A DNA stretch of 64,000 nt from Streptomyces flavochromogenes (lineage in GTDB: Bacteria > Actinomycetota > Actinomycetes > Streptomycetales > Streptomycetaceae), in assembly GCF_000717595.1 (NCBI RefSeq), contig NZ_JNZO01000031.1, positions 27,029 through 91,028 on the forward strand, given 5' to 3'. The stretch's first letter is position 1. Each line of letters opens with the position of its first letter. The position numbers and the translations under genes were made by a program. This document shows positions 43,525 through 52,177 of this stretch, in pieces. A model generated the notes under the pieces. That model searched no databases and was not told the DNA's origin. It saw only the letters and a list, made by a program, of their open reading frames with translations.

Positions 43525-43905
43525 TCAACCAGCGTGCACCTGGGGGCCCCGGTTCCGCGCGCGGGAGCGGCGGGGCAGCAGGGCGAGGACCGCGGTCAGG
43601 GTGGCGAGCACGAGCAGGGACCGGGTGGCGGTGAAGACGCCGCCGAGAAAGAGCACGACGGCCACGAGGGTCGTCAGGGCGAGCCCGAGCACCAGGGTGA
43701 GGAGGGCGGCCTCCAGGGCCGCGGCCGGGTGCCCGGCCCGTCGCAGCAGCCCGGAGGGCCGCAGCGCGAGCTGGGCCGCGAGACCCGGGCAGACCAGCAG
43801 GAACACGGTGACGGCGGCCACCCGCACCGGGGAGGCGTCCGGCAGGGCCGTGGCGAGGAGCGCGAGCCAGCCGGAGGCGGCGAGTCCCAGACGTAGGAAG
43901 ATCAC
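43525..43905 (-). CDS. Small multi-pass membrane protein
   Basis: 126 aa with four hydrophobic helices (MIFLRLGLAASGWLALLATA, VRVAAVTVFLLVCPGLAAQL, LLTLVLGLALTTLVAVVLFL, LLVLATLTAVLALL). The segment VFLLVCPGLAAQLAL resembles the DUF1616 family motif, weakly. GTG start, 10 nt after the GT-C-like gene stop, in the same operon. It may be an accessory subunit of the glycan assembly machinery. Confidence 0.7.
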   Translation of the reverse strand: MIFLRLGLAASGWLALLATALPDASPVRVAAVTVFLLVCPGLAAQLALRPSGLLRRAGHPAAALEAALLTLVLGLALTTLVAVVLFLGGVFTATRSLLVLATLTAVLALLPRRSRARNRGPQVHAG

Positions 43906-43915
43906 GGGTGTCTCC

Positions 43916-45832
43916 TCAGGGCGGCGGTGTCACGTAGCGGTAGACGACCGCGTCGCCGTTGTCGTAGACGCGCGTGAAGCCCTCCGCGCCCGAAAGCGCG
44001 GACTCCAGCCGCCCCGGGACGTCGGCCGGCAGTGCTCCTGTGAGGTAGAGGTTCTTCTCCTGGGCCCGGGTGAGCACGACGTACGCGGGCCGCTCGGTGG
44101 TCGCGCCGTAGACGAAGCCGGTCACCCCCTCCAGGGGGTCCCTCACCAGCAGCCGCTGGTCGTCGGGGTCCTGGTAGGCCAGCTGTACCCTGCGGTGTTT
44201 CTCGTAGTCGAGGTCGAGGTCGGGCACGTCGGCCGTGAGCGTGACGATCGTCGAGCCCGGTGGGGCGTGCTCGATCACATAGCGGGCGGCGGCGACCTCC
44301 TTGAGCGTGTACTGGTTCACGATCTCCTTGCCGTAGTAGCCGAAGAAGAGCGCGCCGATCATGACGAGGAGGAGGGGGTAGACGGCGAGCGTGTACGGGA
44401 CGCGGCGCCGGGGGTTCGGCGGCAGCACGAGAGCGGCCACCAGGAACGCGGCGGCGGGCAGCGAGAAGAGGTAGGCCCGGAAGAGCATCTCGCCGCCGTA
44501 GGCGTTGACGGCGAGCAGCGGCAGCGGGGCCGCGGCCAGCAGCGGCAGGCCGGTGCGCCGGGTCCACCGGCGGACCAGGAGGCCGGCGATCGCCAGGAGG
44601 GCGACCGCGGCCGACAGCCCACGGTCGACCCAGGACAGCAGGATCTGCCCCGGGGCGGCGTCGCCCAGGGCGGCAAGGCCGGAGGAGACGTTCTTGTCGG
44701 GCTGGGTGAGGGAATCGATGAGGTTGCTGATGTTGACGGAGATGTACGACCGGGCCACGGTGGCGTCCCAGGCGGCGGTGAGGACGACCGCGGCGATCAG
44801 TACCGGCAGCGCCAGCCGCCGGCTACGGCGGGGCAGGGACAGCAGCGCCATGGCGCTGATCAGCATCAGCGGCGTGAGCGGGTGGGAGACCACGATCGCG
44901 GCCACGATCACCACGACCGCTACGAGGAGCCCCGGCGGCCAGCCGTCCCGCCGGCGCGGATCGGGGCGGGGGAGCGCCGACGACCGCAGTTGCCGGAAGA
45001 GGAGGGCCACCACGGTCATGAAGAGGAGGAAGGCGAAGGACTGCGGCGCGAAGTAGTCCTGGCCCACCCAGGAGCAGCTGTAGAAGATCCAGACCGCGCC
45101 CCACACGAGCCGCCGGTCGCGGGTCACGGACCGGTACAGCAGGAGCAGCGGGGCGAGCAGCAGGACGTTGGCGATCGGAGGTGTCCAGGAGGCGTACCCG
45201 ACGGCCGAATCCAGGCCCGTGGTCCGCAGGAACAGCGCGTGGAGCTGGAAGAAGCCCGGCCAGTCGTTGTAGACGGAGAACTTGTCCGCGTTCGGTACCT
45301 CTCCGCCGTGCCGGATCATCGCGTCGATGACCGCCAGGTGTTTCCAGGCCCAGGAGTAGCGCAGGGTCGGGTACAGCAGGGTGGGGGTGGCGTGGATCAG
45401 AGCGATGAGGGCGAGGACGTAGCCGGTCAGCCAGGCGCCGTGGGTGCGGCGGTCGCTGAGGGTCAGGCAGAAGCCCAGTGTGAGCAGGGCCGTCGCCACC
45501 CAGAAGAGCGGGGGCATGACCTGGAGCAGTCCGAGGTCGCGCATCCGGTCGATGGGGACCGAGCGCAGCGACAGCAGCCAGAGGGCGATCGAGAGGGGCA
45601 GCACCAGGCGGGCCGCCCAGACGCGGACGACGTCGGACCGGGTACGGGCCGGGGCGTCGGGCCGGGTGCGGGTGCCGGACGTTTCGGGGGCTTGCGTCCC
45701 AGTGGTGTCACCGGGACGGGCCGCGCCGTTCGGCGTGTCCGTGTCGCCCGTCGGAGCGCCGCCCGAGGTGTGGGCCGGGCGATGGGGCCCGCTCACCGGA
45801 ACACGTCCATGACCTGTTCGGCGGGACCACAC
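43916..45832 (-). CDS. Polytopic membrane protein, GT-C-like glycosyltransferase
   Basis: 638 aa from GTG at 45832 (a GTG at 45796 gives 626 aa; neither has a good ribosome binding site). After a Pro/Thr-rich cytosolic tail come about 12 transmembrane helices (VVRVWAARLVLPLSIALWLL, FWVATALLTLGFCLTLSDRR, and others), and the first large loop contains YNDWPGFFQLHALFLRTTG, similar to GT-C enzymes that use polyprenyl-linked sugars. A soluble C-terminal domain ends with GDAVVYRYVTPPP. A role in chain transfer or polymerisation of the glycan is inferred. It heads the leftward operon (membrane protein, FAD oxidoreductase, GH16). Confidence 0.78.
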   Translation of the reverse strand: MWSRRTGHGRVPVSGPHRPAHTSGGAPTGDTDTPNGAARPGDTTGTQAPETSGTRTRPDAPARTRSDVVRVWAARLVLPLSIALWLLSLRSVPIDRMRDLGLLQVMPPLFWVATALLTLGFCLTLSDRRTHGAWLTGYVLALIALIHATPTLLYPTLRYSWAWKHLAVIDAMIRHGGEVPNADKFSVYNDWPGFFQLHALFLRTTGLDSAVGYASWTPPIANVLLLAPLLLLYRSVTRDRRLVWGAVWIFYSCSWVGQDYFAPQSFAFLLFMTVVALLFRQLRSSALPRPDPRRRDGWPPGLLVAVVVIVAAIVVSHPLTPLMLISAMALLSLPRRSRRLALPVLIAAVVLTAAWDATVARSYISVNISNLIDSLTQPDKNVSSGLAALGDAAPGQILLSWVDRGLSAAVALLAIAGLLVRRWTRRTGLPLLAAAPLPLLAVNAYGGEMLFRAYLFSLPAAAFLVAALVLPPNPRRRVPYTLAVYPLLLVMIGALFFGYYGKEIVNQYTLKEVAAARYVIEHAPPGSTIVTLTADVPDLDLDYEKHRRVQLAYQDPDDQRLLVRDPLEGVTGFVYGATTERPAYVVLTRAQEKNLYLTGALPADVPGRLESALSGAEGFTRVYDNGDAVVYRYVTPPP

Positions 45833-45851
45833 CTTCCGTTAAGCCTCAAAA

Positions 45852-45882
45852 GGGACATTATGGTGTGATTCTAGAACGTCCC
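45852..45882. promoter_or_regulatory. Divergent promoter region with GGGAC/GTCCC repeat
   Basis: The 106-bp gap between the GT-C-like gene and the ATP-grasp gene is notably AT-rich and contains GGGAC (45852-45856) and GTCCC (45878-45882) as an inverted pair 21 bp apart. It must hold promoters for two operons; a shared operator is possible. Confidence 0.3.
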
Positions 45883-45938
45883 CTGCTGTGGGGCCTGATG
45901 GGACGTCGGGTCCTGGGAGGGCAGTCGAAGGGAGAGCC

Positions 45939-47189
45939 GTGAGGCGGCGCGCGCCGGACGACCCGCTCCTCGATCCCACGGTGCCCGCCCTCCTCGCCAA
46001 GGTGGGCGGCTACCCCCAGCACCACGGCGGGCTCGGCGTGGTGCGCAGCCTCGGCAGGGCGGGCGTCACGGTCCACGCCGTCGTCGAGGACCGGTTCACC
46101 CCCGTCGCCCTCTCCCGCCATCTGTCCCGCGCCTTCGTCCGGCCGACGACCGGTCTGGAGCGGCAGGACGTGCTCGTCGCCGCCCTGCTCGGCATCGGCC
46201 GGGCCGTCGGAGCGCCCTGTGTCCCCGTCCCGACGGACGACGAGGCCGCGATCCTGCTCGCCGAGCACGCCGAGGCCCTGTCCGAGTGCTTCCTGCTGCC
46301 CCGGGTGTCCCCGGGACTGCCGCGGCTGCTGGCCGGAAAGGCGAGCCTGCACGCGCTCTGCGAGCAGCTGGGGGTCGCCTCGCCGCGCACCAGGGCGCCC
46401 GTCACCCGCGACGAACTCGTGGACGCGGGCAGGGAGCTGGGGTTCCCCGTCGTGCTGAAGAACCGCGACCCGTGGACCAGGCTGCGCGACCCGGCCGTGG
46501 GCGGCACGACCGCCGTCCGCGACGAACGCGGCCTTCTCGACCGCTTCGCCCCGGGCGTCCTGCCCCCGCTCCTGGTGCAGGAGTACATCCCCAGGGAGTG
46601 GGCGGAGGACTGGATCACCCACCTGTACTGCGGGGACGGGGGCGAGCCGCGGGTCGCGTTCACCGGTCTGAAGCTGCGGTCCTGGCCGCCGCACGCCGGG
46701 GTGACGACACGGGCCGTGGCGCTGACCAACCCCACCCTCGCCAAGCTGGCCGCCGACCTGTGCCGCCGGATCGGCTACAGCGGCGCGGCGGACCTCGACT
46801 GGCGCTACGACCGTCGGGACGAGCGCTACAAGCTGGTCGACTTCAACCCGCGGACCGGCGCCCAGTTCCGGCTGTTCGAGAACGTCGACGGTGTGGACGT
46901 CGTACGGGCCATGCACCTCGACCTGACAGGTCGTGACGTGCCCTCGGGTCCGCAGGCCGAGGGGCGGGTCTTCGTGGCGGGACAGCTCGACCTGCCGTCG
47001 GTGATGGCGTGGCTGCGCGAGGAGCGCCGCCTCCCGCCCGGCCTGCTGCCGGGACCGGAGACCGAGCGCGCCTGGCTCAGCGCCGAGGATCCGCTGCCGG
47101 CCGCGGCCGAGACGGTCCGGTTCCTCGGCGCCGTCGCCCGTCGCGTCGGCCGGGCCGTGCGGGCACCGGGTGGCGCGCGAAGGGTGTAA
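45939..47189 (+). CDS. ATP-grasp carboxylate-amine ligase-like protein
   Basis: 416 aa. ATP-grasp fold: LGFPVVLKNRDP is the ATP-lysine region, LLVQEYIPREWAEDW the middle motif and KLVDFNPRTGAQFRLFENVD the C-terminal Mg/substrate loop with D and N. Such enzymes join a carboxylate to an amine (D-Ala-D-Ala or D-Asp ligase type). No membrane segment. GTG start with GGGAG upstream. It begins a rightward three-gene unit with an APH-like kinase and a FemAB-like transferase, suggesting aminoacylation of a sugar amine. Confidence 0.82.
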   Translation: MRRRAPDDPLLDPTVPALLAKVGGYPQHHGGLGVVRSLGRAGVTVHAVVEDRFTPVALSRHLSRAFVRPTTGLERQDVLVAALLGIGRAVGAPCVPVPTDDEAAILLAEHAEALSECFLLPRVSPGLPRLLAGKASLHALCEQLGVASPRTRAPVTRDELVDAGRELGFPVVLKNRDPWTRLRDPAVGGTTAVRDERGLLDRFAPGVLPPLLVQEYIPREWAEDWITHLYCGDGGEPRVAFTGLKLRSWPPHAGVTTRAVALTNPTLAKLAADLCRRIGYSGAADLDWRYDRRDERYKLVDFNPRTGAQFRLFENVDGVDVVRAMHLDLTGRDVPSGPQAEGRVFVAGQLDLPSVMAWLREERRLPPGLLPGPETERAWLSAEDPLPAAAETVRFLGAVARRVGRAVRAPGGARRV

Positions 47190-47260
47190 TGCCCTTGTTA
47201 GGGTGAAATGTACGCACGCGTTCGATGGTGCGACGGCTCGACGGTTCGCCGGGAGGACCT

Positions 47261-48349
47261 GTGGACACCGCGTTCCCCCGGGCCGTACCGGGGGAGCGGC
47301 CCGGCACCGGACGACCGGGATGGAGCAGTCTCCTTCCCCTCGATCCGAGCCCTCTGCTGACCAGGCCGTCCGACCTGGTGCGGGCCCGACGGCTGGCCGG
47401 CCTGCTGCGCGGCGGGCACGTCCGCTTCCGTGATCTGCACCGGCTGGAACGGACCGTCTCCGACCTGCTGGTCTTCCGACTGGAGGACCACACCGCCGAA
47501 CCGCTCGTGATCAAGCATCCGCGCAGTGGCCGCGCGGCCGGATCCCTCACCCACGGCTGCGCGGCCCTCCGCGAACTGGCCGAGGACGACCGGGTCGGCG
47601 AGTGGCGCCGGCTGCTGCCGTCGGCCGAGGAGCTGCGGTACGACGGCCGGCTGCTGCTCGTCGCGGAACGCTGCCTGCCGGGAGTCGAGGGGGACGCACT
47701 GCTCCGCCGCGCACCCGGCAGGGCCTGGCCCCTGGCCGTCGCGGCACTCGGCGCCGTCGCCGCCCTGCACCGGGCGACCGGCCGCCCGGAGCGTGCCGAG
47801 CGCAGGACCGCCGACTGGGTGGACACCCGCCTCGCGGTCCTGACCGATCAGATCCCCTGGTGCGGCGGGCCCCGCGGCGCGGCCGCCGTGCGCGCCCTGC
47901 GGGAACGCCTCAACGGCGGTCTGGCCGGCCGGACCCTGACCGCCGCCCGGACCCACGGCGACTACCACCCCGGGAACATCCTGGTGAACGAGGAGAGCGG
48001 AACGCTGTCGGGAGTGATCGACTGGGCGGACTCGCTCCCCGACGGTCCGTGCGCCGTCGACTCCTACCTGTTCGTCCTCACCCTGCGGCAGCAGCGCGAG
48101 CGGCGGGAGCTCGGACAGATCGTGGCCGATGCCGTCCGCCGCGGCGGTCTGCTGCCCGAGGACCGCGCCCTGCTCGGCCACGCGGACGTCCCGCCCCCGG
48201 GGCAGGAGCCCGACGAGGCCCTGATGCCGCTGCTCACCTGGCTGTGGCACGTGGCCGGGAACGCGGCCAAGTCCGCCCGCTACGGACGCAGCCGGCGCTG
48301 GGTGACCGGCAACGTGGTGCCGGTCCTCACCGAGGTGGCGCGGCGATGA
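47261..48349 (+). CDS. APH/choline-kinase-like phosphotransferase
   Basis: 362 aa from GTG 47261, chosen because GGAGG lies 4 nt upstream; an ATG at 47225 would add 12 residues. The APH core is H232-G-D234-Y-H-P-G-N239 (catalytic D234) and VIDWAD with D254 binding metal. The N-terminal lobe has EPLVIKHPR, where the Lys binds ATP. These kinases phosphorylate aminoglycosides, choline, sugars or amino acids. It follows the ATP-grasp gene by 71 bp and ends in an ATGA overlap with the first repeat of a triplicated start region. Confidence 0.85.
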   Translation: MDTAFPRAVPGERPGTGRPGWSSLLPLDPSPLLTRPSDLVRARRLAGLLRGGHVRFRDLHRLERTVSDLLVFRLEDHTAEPLVIKHPRSGRAAGSLTHGCAALRELAEDDRVGEWRRLLPSAEELRYDGRLLLVAERCLPGVEGDALLRRAPGRAWPLAVAALGAVAALHRATGRPERAERRTADWVDTRLAVLTDQIPWCGGPRGAAAVRALRERLNGGLAGRTLTAARTHGDYHPGNILVNEESGTLSGVIDWADSLPDGPCAVDSYLFVLTLRQQRERRELGQIVADAVRRGGLLPEDRALLGHADVPPPGQEPDEALMPLLTWLWHVAGNAAKSARYGRSRRWVTGNVVPVLTEVARR

Positions 48350-48413
48350 CCACGGTGGAGGTACGACGATGACCATGGCGGAGGTACGCCGATGACCACG
48401 GTGGAGGTACTCG
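48345..48413 (+). repeat. Three tandem 23-bp repeats making a chain of ATGA starts
   Basis: Units at 48345-48367, 48368-48390 and 48391-48413 share the form GATGACCACGGTGGAGGTAC. Each has an ATG and a GGAGG. The first two encode MTTVEVRR and MTMAEVRR and stop on the next unit's ATGA; the third opens the FemAB-like gene. Confidence 0.85.
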
Positions 48414-49480
48414 CGCAGACCACCGCGTCGGGCCCGGTGCGGGTGACGTCGCCGGCGCCACGCGAGGTCTGGTGGCGGCTGGCCGAGGAGGACGGGGCCA
48501 CCCTGGTGACCCAGACCCCGTCATGGCTCGACTCCGTCTGTGCGACGGGACCGTTCGAGGACGCCAGCCGGTTGTACTCCTTCGGCGGCGGCGGCTGTCT
48601 CCTCGTCCCGCTGGCCCGACGGCGCCGGTTGCCGGGGCGTCTGACCACCGAGGAGTCCTTGCCGTCCGGCTGGGGGATCGGAGGACCTCTGGCATCCCCG
48701 GGCACGCCCGGCGAGGAGGAGGCATCGGTCGTCTTCCAGGACCTGGCCCGGCGCCCGGCGCTGCGGGTCGGCGTGCGGTTCGGCCCGGACGCCGACCCGG
48801 TGTGGGCGTCCGCCGCGCCGCCCGACTTCGCCGCCGAGACCCTGACGACGCACGTGCTGGACCTGAGCGGTGGCTTCGGTGCCGTCTGGGACAACCGCTT
48901 CCACGGGCGGGCCAGGCGGGAGGCGCGCAAGGCGGAGCGGTCGTCGGTCGAGGTGGAGGTCGACCGAGAGGGCCGGTTGGTGGAGGAGTTCTACGGACTG
49001 TACGAGACGTCCATGCTGCGGTGGGCCCGGCAGCAGCACGAACCGAGGGCGCTCGCCCGTATGCGCCGGTCCCGGGCGTTTCCGCGGCGGTACCTGGAGG
49101 CGGTCGCCGACCGGTTCGGAACCTCGTGCGCCGTCTACCTCGCCCGGGTCGGCGGGGAGCCGGCCGCGGGCGTGGTGGTGGTGTCGTTCGGGGACCGGGC
49201 CAAGAACTGGCGCGGTGCCATGGACCGGGACCTGGCTCATCCTGTGCACGCGAACTCCCTGCTCCAACGGCTCGCGATCGAGGACGCGTGTGCCGAGGGC
49301 CGAACGGCCTACGTCATGGGCGACTCCCGCCCGGGGTCCTCGCTCGCGTTTTTCAAGGAGGGGTTCGGGGCCGAGGGGCTCCCCTCGCTCCGCTACCGCC
49401 GCGAGCGCCTTCCCCTCACGGAGGCGGACCGCTTCATGAGGACGACGGCCAAACGCCTGCTGCGCTTCCGGGACGCCTGA
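48392..49480 (+). CDS. FemAB/GNAT-fold transferase (CelD-like)
   Basis: 362 aa. The double-GNAT architecture of FemAB/CelD proteins is visible: an N-terminal half with FGGGGCLLVPLARRRRLPGR, and a C-terminal half with LARVGGEPAAGVVVVSFGDR, AMDRDLAHPVHANSLLQRLA and SRPGSSLAFFKEGFG. Family members transfer aminoacyl or acyl groups to cell-wall precursors or exopolysaccharides. No membrane segment. Its start is the third ATG of a triplicated 23-bp repeat and it would be translated by coupled reinitiation. Last gene of the ATP-grasp operon and of the whole block; UbiX starts 49 bp later. Confidence 0.83.
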   Translation: MTTVEVLAQTTASGPVRVTSPAPREVWWRLAEEDGATLVTQTPSWLDSVCATGPFEDASRLYSFGGGGCLLVPLARRRRLPGRLTTEESLPSGWGIGGPLASPGTPGEEEASVVFQDLARRPALRVGVRFGPDADPVWASAAPPDFAAETLTTHVLDLSGGFGAVWDNRFHGRARREARKAERSSVEVEVDREGRLVEEFYGLYETSMLRWARQQHEPRALARMRRSRAFPRRYLEAVADRFGTSCAVYLARVGGEPAAGVVVVSFGDRAKNWRGAMDRDLAHPVHANSLLQRLAIEDACAEGRTAYVMGDSRPGSSLAFFKEGFGAEGLPSLRYRRERLPLTEADRFMRTTAKRLLRFRDA

Positions 49481-49529
49481 GTGAGCCGCGCCCAGGCCTG
49501 GCTTTTCCCGGCCGGATAGGCTCTCTGTC

Positions 49530-50216
49530 GTGGAGTCGCAGGAGATGAAGAGTCGTCAGCCCTGGGTGGTGGGGGTTTCCGGGGCGTCGGGTACGCCGTA
49601 TGCCGCCGCCGTGCTGCGGGGCCTCCTCGCCGCCGGGGAGAGCGTCGACCTCGTCGTGTCGCGGGCCTCGCGGCTCACGCTGCTCGACGAGACGGGCATC
49701 TCCTTCCGCGACGCGCACTGGCGCGAGGACCTGGCGGCCTGGCTGGCGCGGGGTGCGGACGGGAAGCCGGACACCTTCGACGTGTCGGACGCCCTCGACG
49801 ACGTGCGGTACTGGGCGGCCGGTGATCTGGCCGCGGGTCCGTCCTCGGGGTCGTACCCGGCGAAGGGGATGCTGGTCGTGCCGGCCTCGACCGCGGCGGT
49901 GGCGGGAGTGGCACTGGGGCTTTCGAAGGACCTGCTCCAGCGGACCGCGAGCGTGACGCTGAAGGAGCGGCGGCCGCTGGTCGTCGCCGTGCGGGAGACC
50001 CCGCTGAACGGACAGACGCTCAAGCACATGGTGGCGCTGGACGAGGCGGGAGCCGTGGTGCTGCCCGCCTCTCCGGCGTTCTACGCGGGGGCGACGCACA
50101 TCCAGGATCTGGTGGACTTCGTCGCCGGGCGGGTGCTCGACGCGGCAGGGGTGCCGCATCGGCTGTACCGCCGGTGGGAGGGAGAGCTCGGTGGAGCGAC
50201 CCCCCGGTCGGATTAG
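49530..50216 (+). CDS. ubiX: Flavin prenyltransferase UbiX
   Basis: 228 aa. Motifs are VVGVSGASGTPYAAAVLRGL at the N-terminus (FMN/DMAP site), AKGMLVVPASTAAVAGVALGL, TASVTLKERRPLVVAVRETP and LDEAGAVVLPASPAFY, all typical of UbiX. It makes prenylated FMN for the UbiD-like decarboxylase at 32033, 16 kb away in this genome although the two are normally neighbours. GTG start, with TAGGCT 8 nt upstream and no ribosome binding site: probably leaderless. A longer loop (residues about 70-105, RGADGKPDTFDVSDALDDVR) is inserted relative to E. coli UbiX. Confidence 0.93.
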   Translation: MESQEMKSRQPWVVGVSGASGTPYAAAVLRGLLAAGESVDLVVSRASRLTLLDETGISFRDAHWREDLAAWLARGADGKPDTFDVSDALDDVRYWAAGDLAAGPSSGSYPAKGMLVVPASTAAVAGVALGLSKDLLQRTASVTLKERRPLVVAVRETPLNGQTLKHMVALDEAGAVVLPASPAFYAGATHIQDLVDFVAGRVLDAAGVPHRLYRRWEGELGGATPRSD

Positions 50217-50347
50217 CGCTTCTTGGCGTGCTTCTTGTCGGCACGCTTCGAGGCGGCGGTCGGCTGGTGGGCACGCGAGCGGTTGGCCAGGTCCTGCAGC
50301 TCGCGCATGCGTGCGTAGGCCATCTCGATCGTGTACACGGTGAACAC
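50213..50347 (-). CDS. Small basic protein next to ubiX
   Basis: 44 aa, MFTVYTIEMAYARMRELQDL followed by ANRSRAHQPTAASKRADKKH and AKKR; the second half is Lys/Arg-rich and looks nucleic-acid-binding. AGGAG lies 2 nt before GTG at 50347; a second GTG at 50338 is the better-spaced start (11 nt). The stop overlaps the ubiX stop by 3-4 nt on the opposite strand. I recall a similar small gene in this position in other Streptomyces, which supports it being real. Confidence 0.65.
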   Translation of the reverse strand: MFTVYTIEMAYARMRELQDLANRSRAHQPTAASKRADKKHAKKR

Positions 50348-50445
50348 CACTCCTGAAAGATCGTCTTTGATCAGCTGAAAGATTCACAGGGCGTCTCCCC
50401 TGTGTACCTTAGATTCTATACCTAAACTCGCGGTATCGCTGGACA

Positions 50446-50919
50446 ATGGAAGGCTTCATACCTATGGACGCCGTGGACAGGCAGCTCATCCAGGCTCTGC
50501 GCGAGAACGGTCGTGCCTCGTACGCCGAGCTCGGCCGGCTCGTCGGGCTCTCCGGCCCCTCTGTCACCGACCGCATCAACCGACTTGAGGCGGCCGGAGT
50601 CATCACCGGCTACCGCGCCACCGTCGACGCCGCCTCGCTCGGCCTCGGCGTCACCGCCCTCATCGGCATCTCCCTCTCCGACGCGGCCGACCACGAGGAC
50701 GTGGCCCGCCGGCTCAAGGACCTGGCCGAGATCGAGGACTGCTGGTTCATCGCCGGCGACGACTCGTTCATGCTCAAGGTCCGCGTCAGCGACGTCGACG
50801 GCCTGGAGAAGACGATCCGCCGCCTCAGCGGCACCAAGGGCGTCTCCCGCACCCGTACGACGATCGTGCTCTCCACGAAGTGGGAGAACCGGGTCGGAGA
50901 ACTGCCCGAAGAGGGCTGA
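50446..50919 (+). CDS. Lrp/AsnC family transcriptional regulator
   Basis: 157 aa from ATG 50446 (ATG 50464, giving MDAVDRQLIQALRENGRASY, has a GGAAGG about 13 nt upstream and is the alternative). The helix-turn-helix is YAELGRLVGLSGPSVTDRIN, and the RAM ligand domain follows (ASLGLGVTALIGISLSDAAD, SDVDGLEKTIRRLS). It sits between ubiX and mqnE, an arrangement conserved in Streptomyces as I recall, and may respond to an amino acid or respiration signal. The upstream gap is AT-rich (gattctatacctaaactcg). Confidence 0.93.
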   Translation: MEGFIPMDAVDRQLIQALRENGRASYAELGRLVGLSGPSVTDRINRLEAAGVITGYRATVDAASLGLGVTALIGISLSDAADHEDVARRLKDLAEIEDCWFIAGDDSFMLKVRVSDVDGLEKTIRRLSGTKGVSRTRTTIVLSTKWENRVGELPEEG

Positions 50920-50967
50920 GAGTACGGTTGGCACGGCGTAATTCGGAGAAAAGGGAGGCGGCCGTAC

Positions 50968-52131
50968 ATGGATGTGGGCCTCAAGCGCGAACTTGAGCAG
51001 AAGGTCCGGGACGGTGAGCGGCTGAGCCGTGAGGACGGCATCGCCCTGTACGAGTCCGACGACCTCGCCTGGCTCGGCGGTCTGGCCCACGAGGTCCGGA
51101 CCCGCAAGAACGGCGACGTGGTGCATTTCAATGTCAACCGGCATCTGAACATGACCAACGTCTGCACCGCCTCCTGCGCCTACTGCTCGTTCCAGCGCAA
51201 GCCGGGCGAGAAGGACGCGTACACCATGCGCATCGAGGAGGCCGTGCGCCTCGCGAAGGCGATGGAGAACGAGAACCTCACCGAGCTGCACATCGTCAAC
51301 GGGCTGCACCCCAACCTGCCCTGGCGGTACTACCCGCGCTCCCTCTCCGAGCTCAAGAAGGCCCTGCCGAACGTCTCCCTCAAGGCGTTCACCGCCACCG
51401 AGATCCACCACTTCGAGACCATCTCGGGCATGTCCGCCTCCGACATCCTCGACGAGCTCATCGAGGCCGGTCTCGAGTCCCTGACCGGCGGCGGCGCCGA
51501 GATCTTCGACTGGGAGGTCCGCCAGCACATCGTGGACCACCGCACCCACTGGGAGGACTGGTCCCGGATCCACCGCCTCGCGCACGAGAAGGGGCTCAAG
51601 ACTCCCAGCACCATGCTGTACGGGCACATCGAGGAGCCCCGTCACCGCGTGGACCACGTGCTGCGGCTGCGTGAGCTCCAGGACGAGACCGGCGGCTTCC
51701 AGGTCTTCATCCCGCTGCGCTACCAGCACGACTTCGTCGACATGCAGGACGGCAAGGTCCGCAACAAGCTCCAGGCGCGCACCACCATGGCGACCGGCGC
51801 CGAAGCCCTGAAGACCTTCGCGGTCTCCCGGCTCCTCTTCGACAACGTGCCGCACGTCAAGGTCTTCTGGGTCATGCACGGCGTCCAGACGGCGCAGCTC
51901 GCGCTCCAGCACGGCGCCGACGACATGGACGGCTCGGTCGTCGAGTACAAGATCACGCACGACGCCGACAACTACGGCACGCCGAACAAGCTGGGTCGCG
52001 AGGACCTGCTCGAGCTGATCCGCGACGCCGGCTTCCGGCCGGTCGAGCGGAACACCCGGTACGAGATCATCCGCGAGTACCCGGGCCCGGACGCGGAGCG
52101 GCGCGAGACGCCGCAGGCGATGCGGTTCTGA
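50968..52131 (+). CDS. mqnE: Aminofutalosine synthase, radical SAM
   Basis: 387 aa. The radical SAM cluster is C66-x3-C70-x2-C73 in TNVCTASCAYCSFQRKPGEK. Other family segments are HIVNGLHPNLPWRYYPRSLS, FTATEIHHFETISGMSASDI and the end VRYEIIREYPGPD-like tail. MqnE joins SAM and 3-[(1-carboxyvinyl)oxy]benzoate to give aminodeoxyfutalosine, the second step of the futalosine pathway. A strong AGGGAGG ribosome binding site precedes the ATG. It is last in its transcription unit and is followed at once by a 14-bp hairpin terminator. Confidence 0.96.
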   Translation: MDVGLKRELEQKVRDGERLSREDGIALYESDDLAWLGGLAHEVRTRKNGDVVHFNVNRHLNMTNVCTASCAYCSFQRKPGEKDAYTMRIEEAVRLAKAMENENLTELHIVNGLHPNLPWRYYPRSLSELKKALPNVSLKAFTATEIHHFETISGMSASDILDELIEAGLESLTGGGAEIFDWEVRQHIVDHRTHWEDWSRIHRLAHEKGLKTPSTMLYGHIEEPRHRVDHVLRLRELQDETGGFQVFIPLRYQHDFVDMQDGKVRNKLQARTTMATGAEALKTFAVSRLLFDNVPHVKVFWVMHGVQTAQLALQHGADDMDGSVVEYKITHDADNYGTPNKLGREDLLELIRDAGFRPVERNTRYEIIREYPGPDAERRETPQAMRF

Positions 52132-52143
52132 GGAAGAGCGGAG

Positions 52144-52175
52144 GAAGGGCCGGTGGGGACTCCCACCGGCCCTTC
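52144..52175. terminator. Bidirectional 14-bp hairpin terminator
   Basis: GAAGGGCCGGTGGG and CCCACCGGCCCTTC with a 4-nt loop (gact), followed by tctc on the + strand. It lies between the convergent mqnE and AraC/GyrI-like genes, serving both. Confidence 0.9.
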
Positions 52176-52177
52176 TC

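Noticed and set aside
43223..45868. 880-codon plus-strand frame across the leftward glycan operon.
   Set aside because: The reverse strand shows clear enzymes with motifs and operon spacing; this frame is compositional noise.
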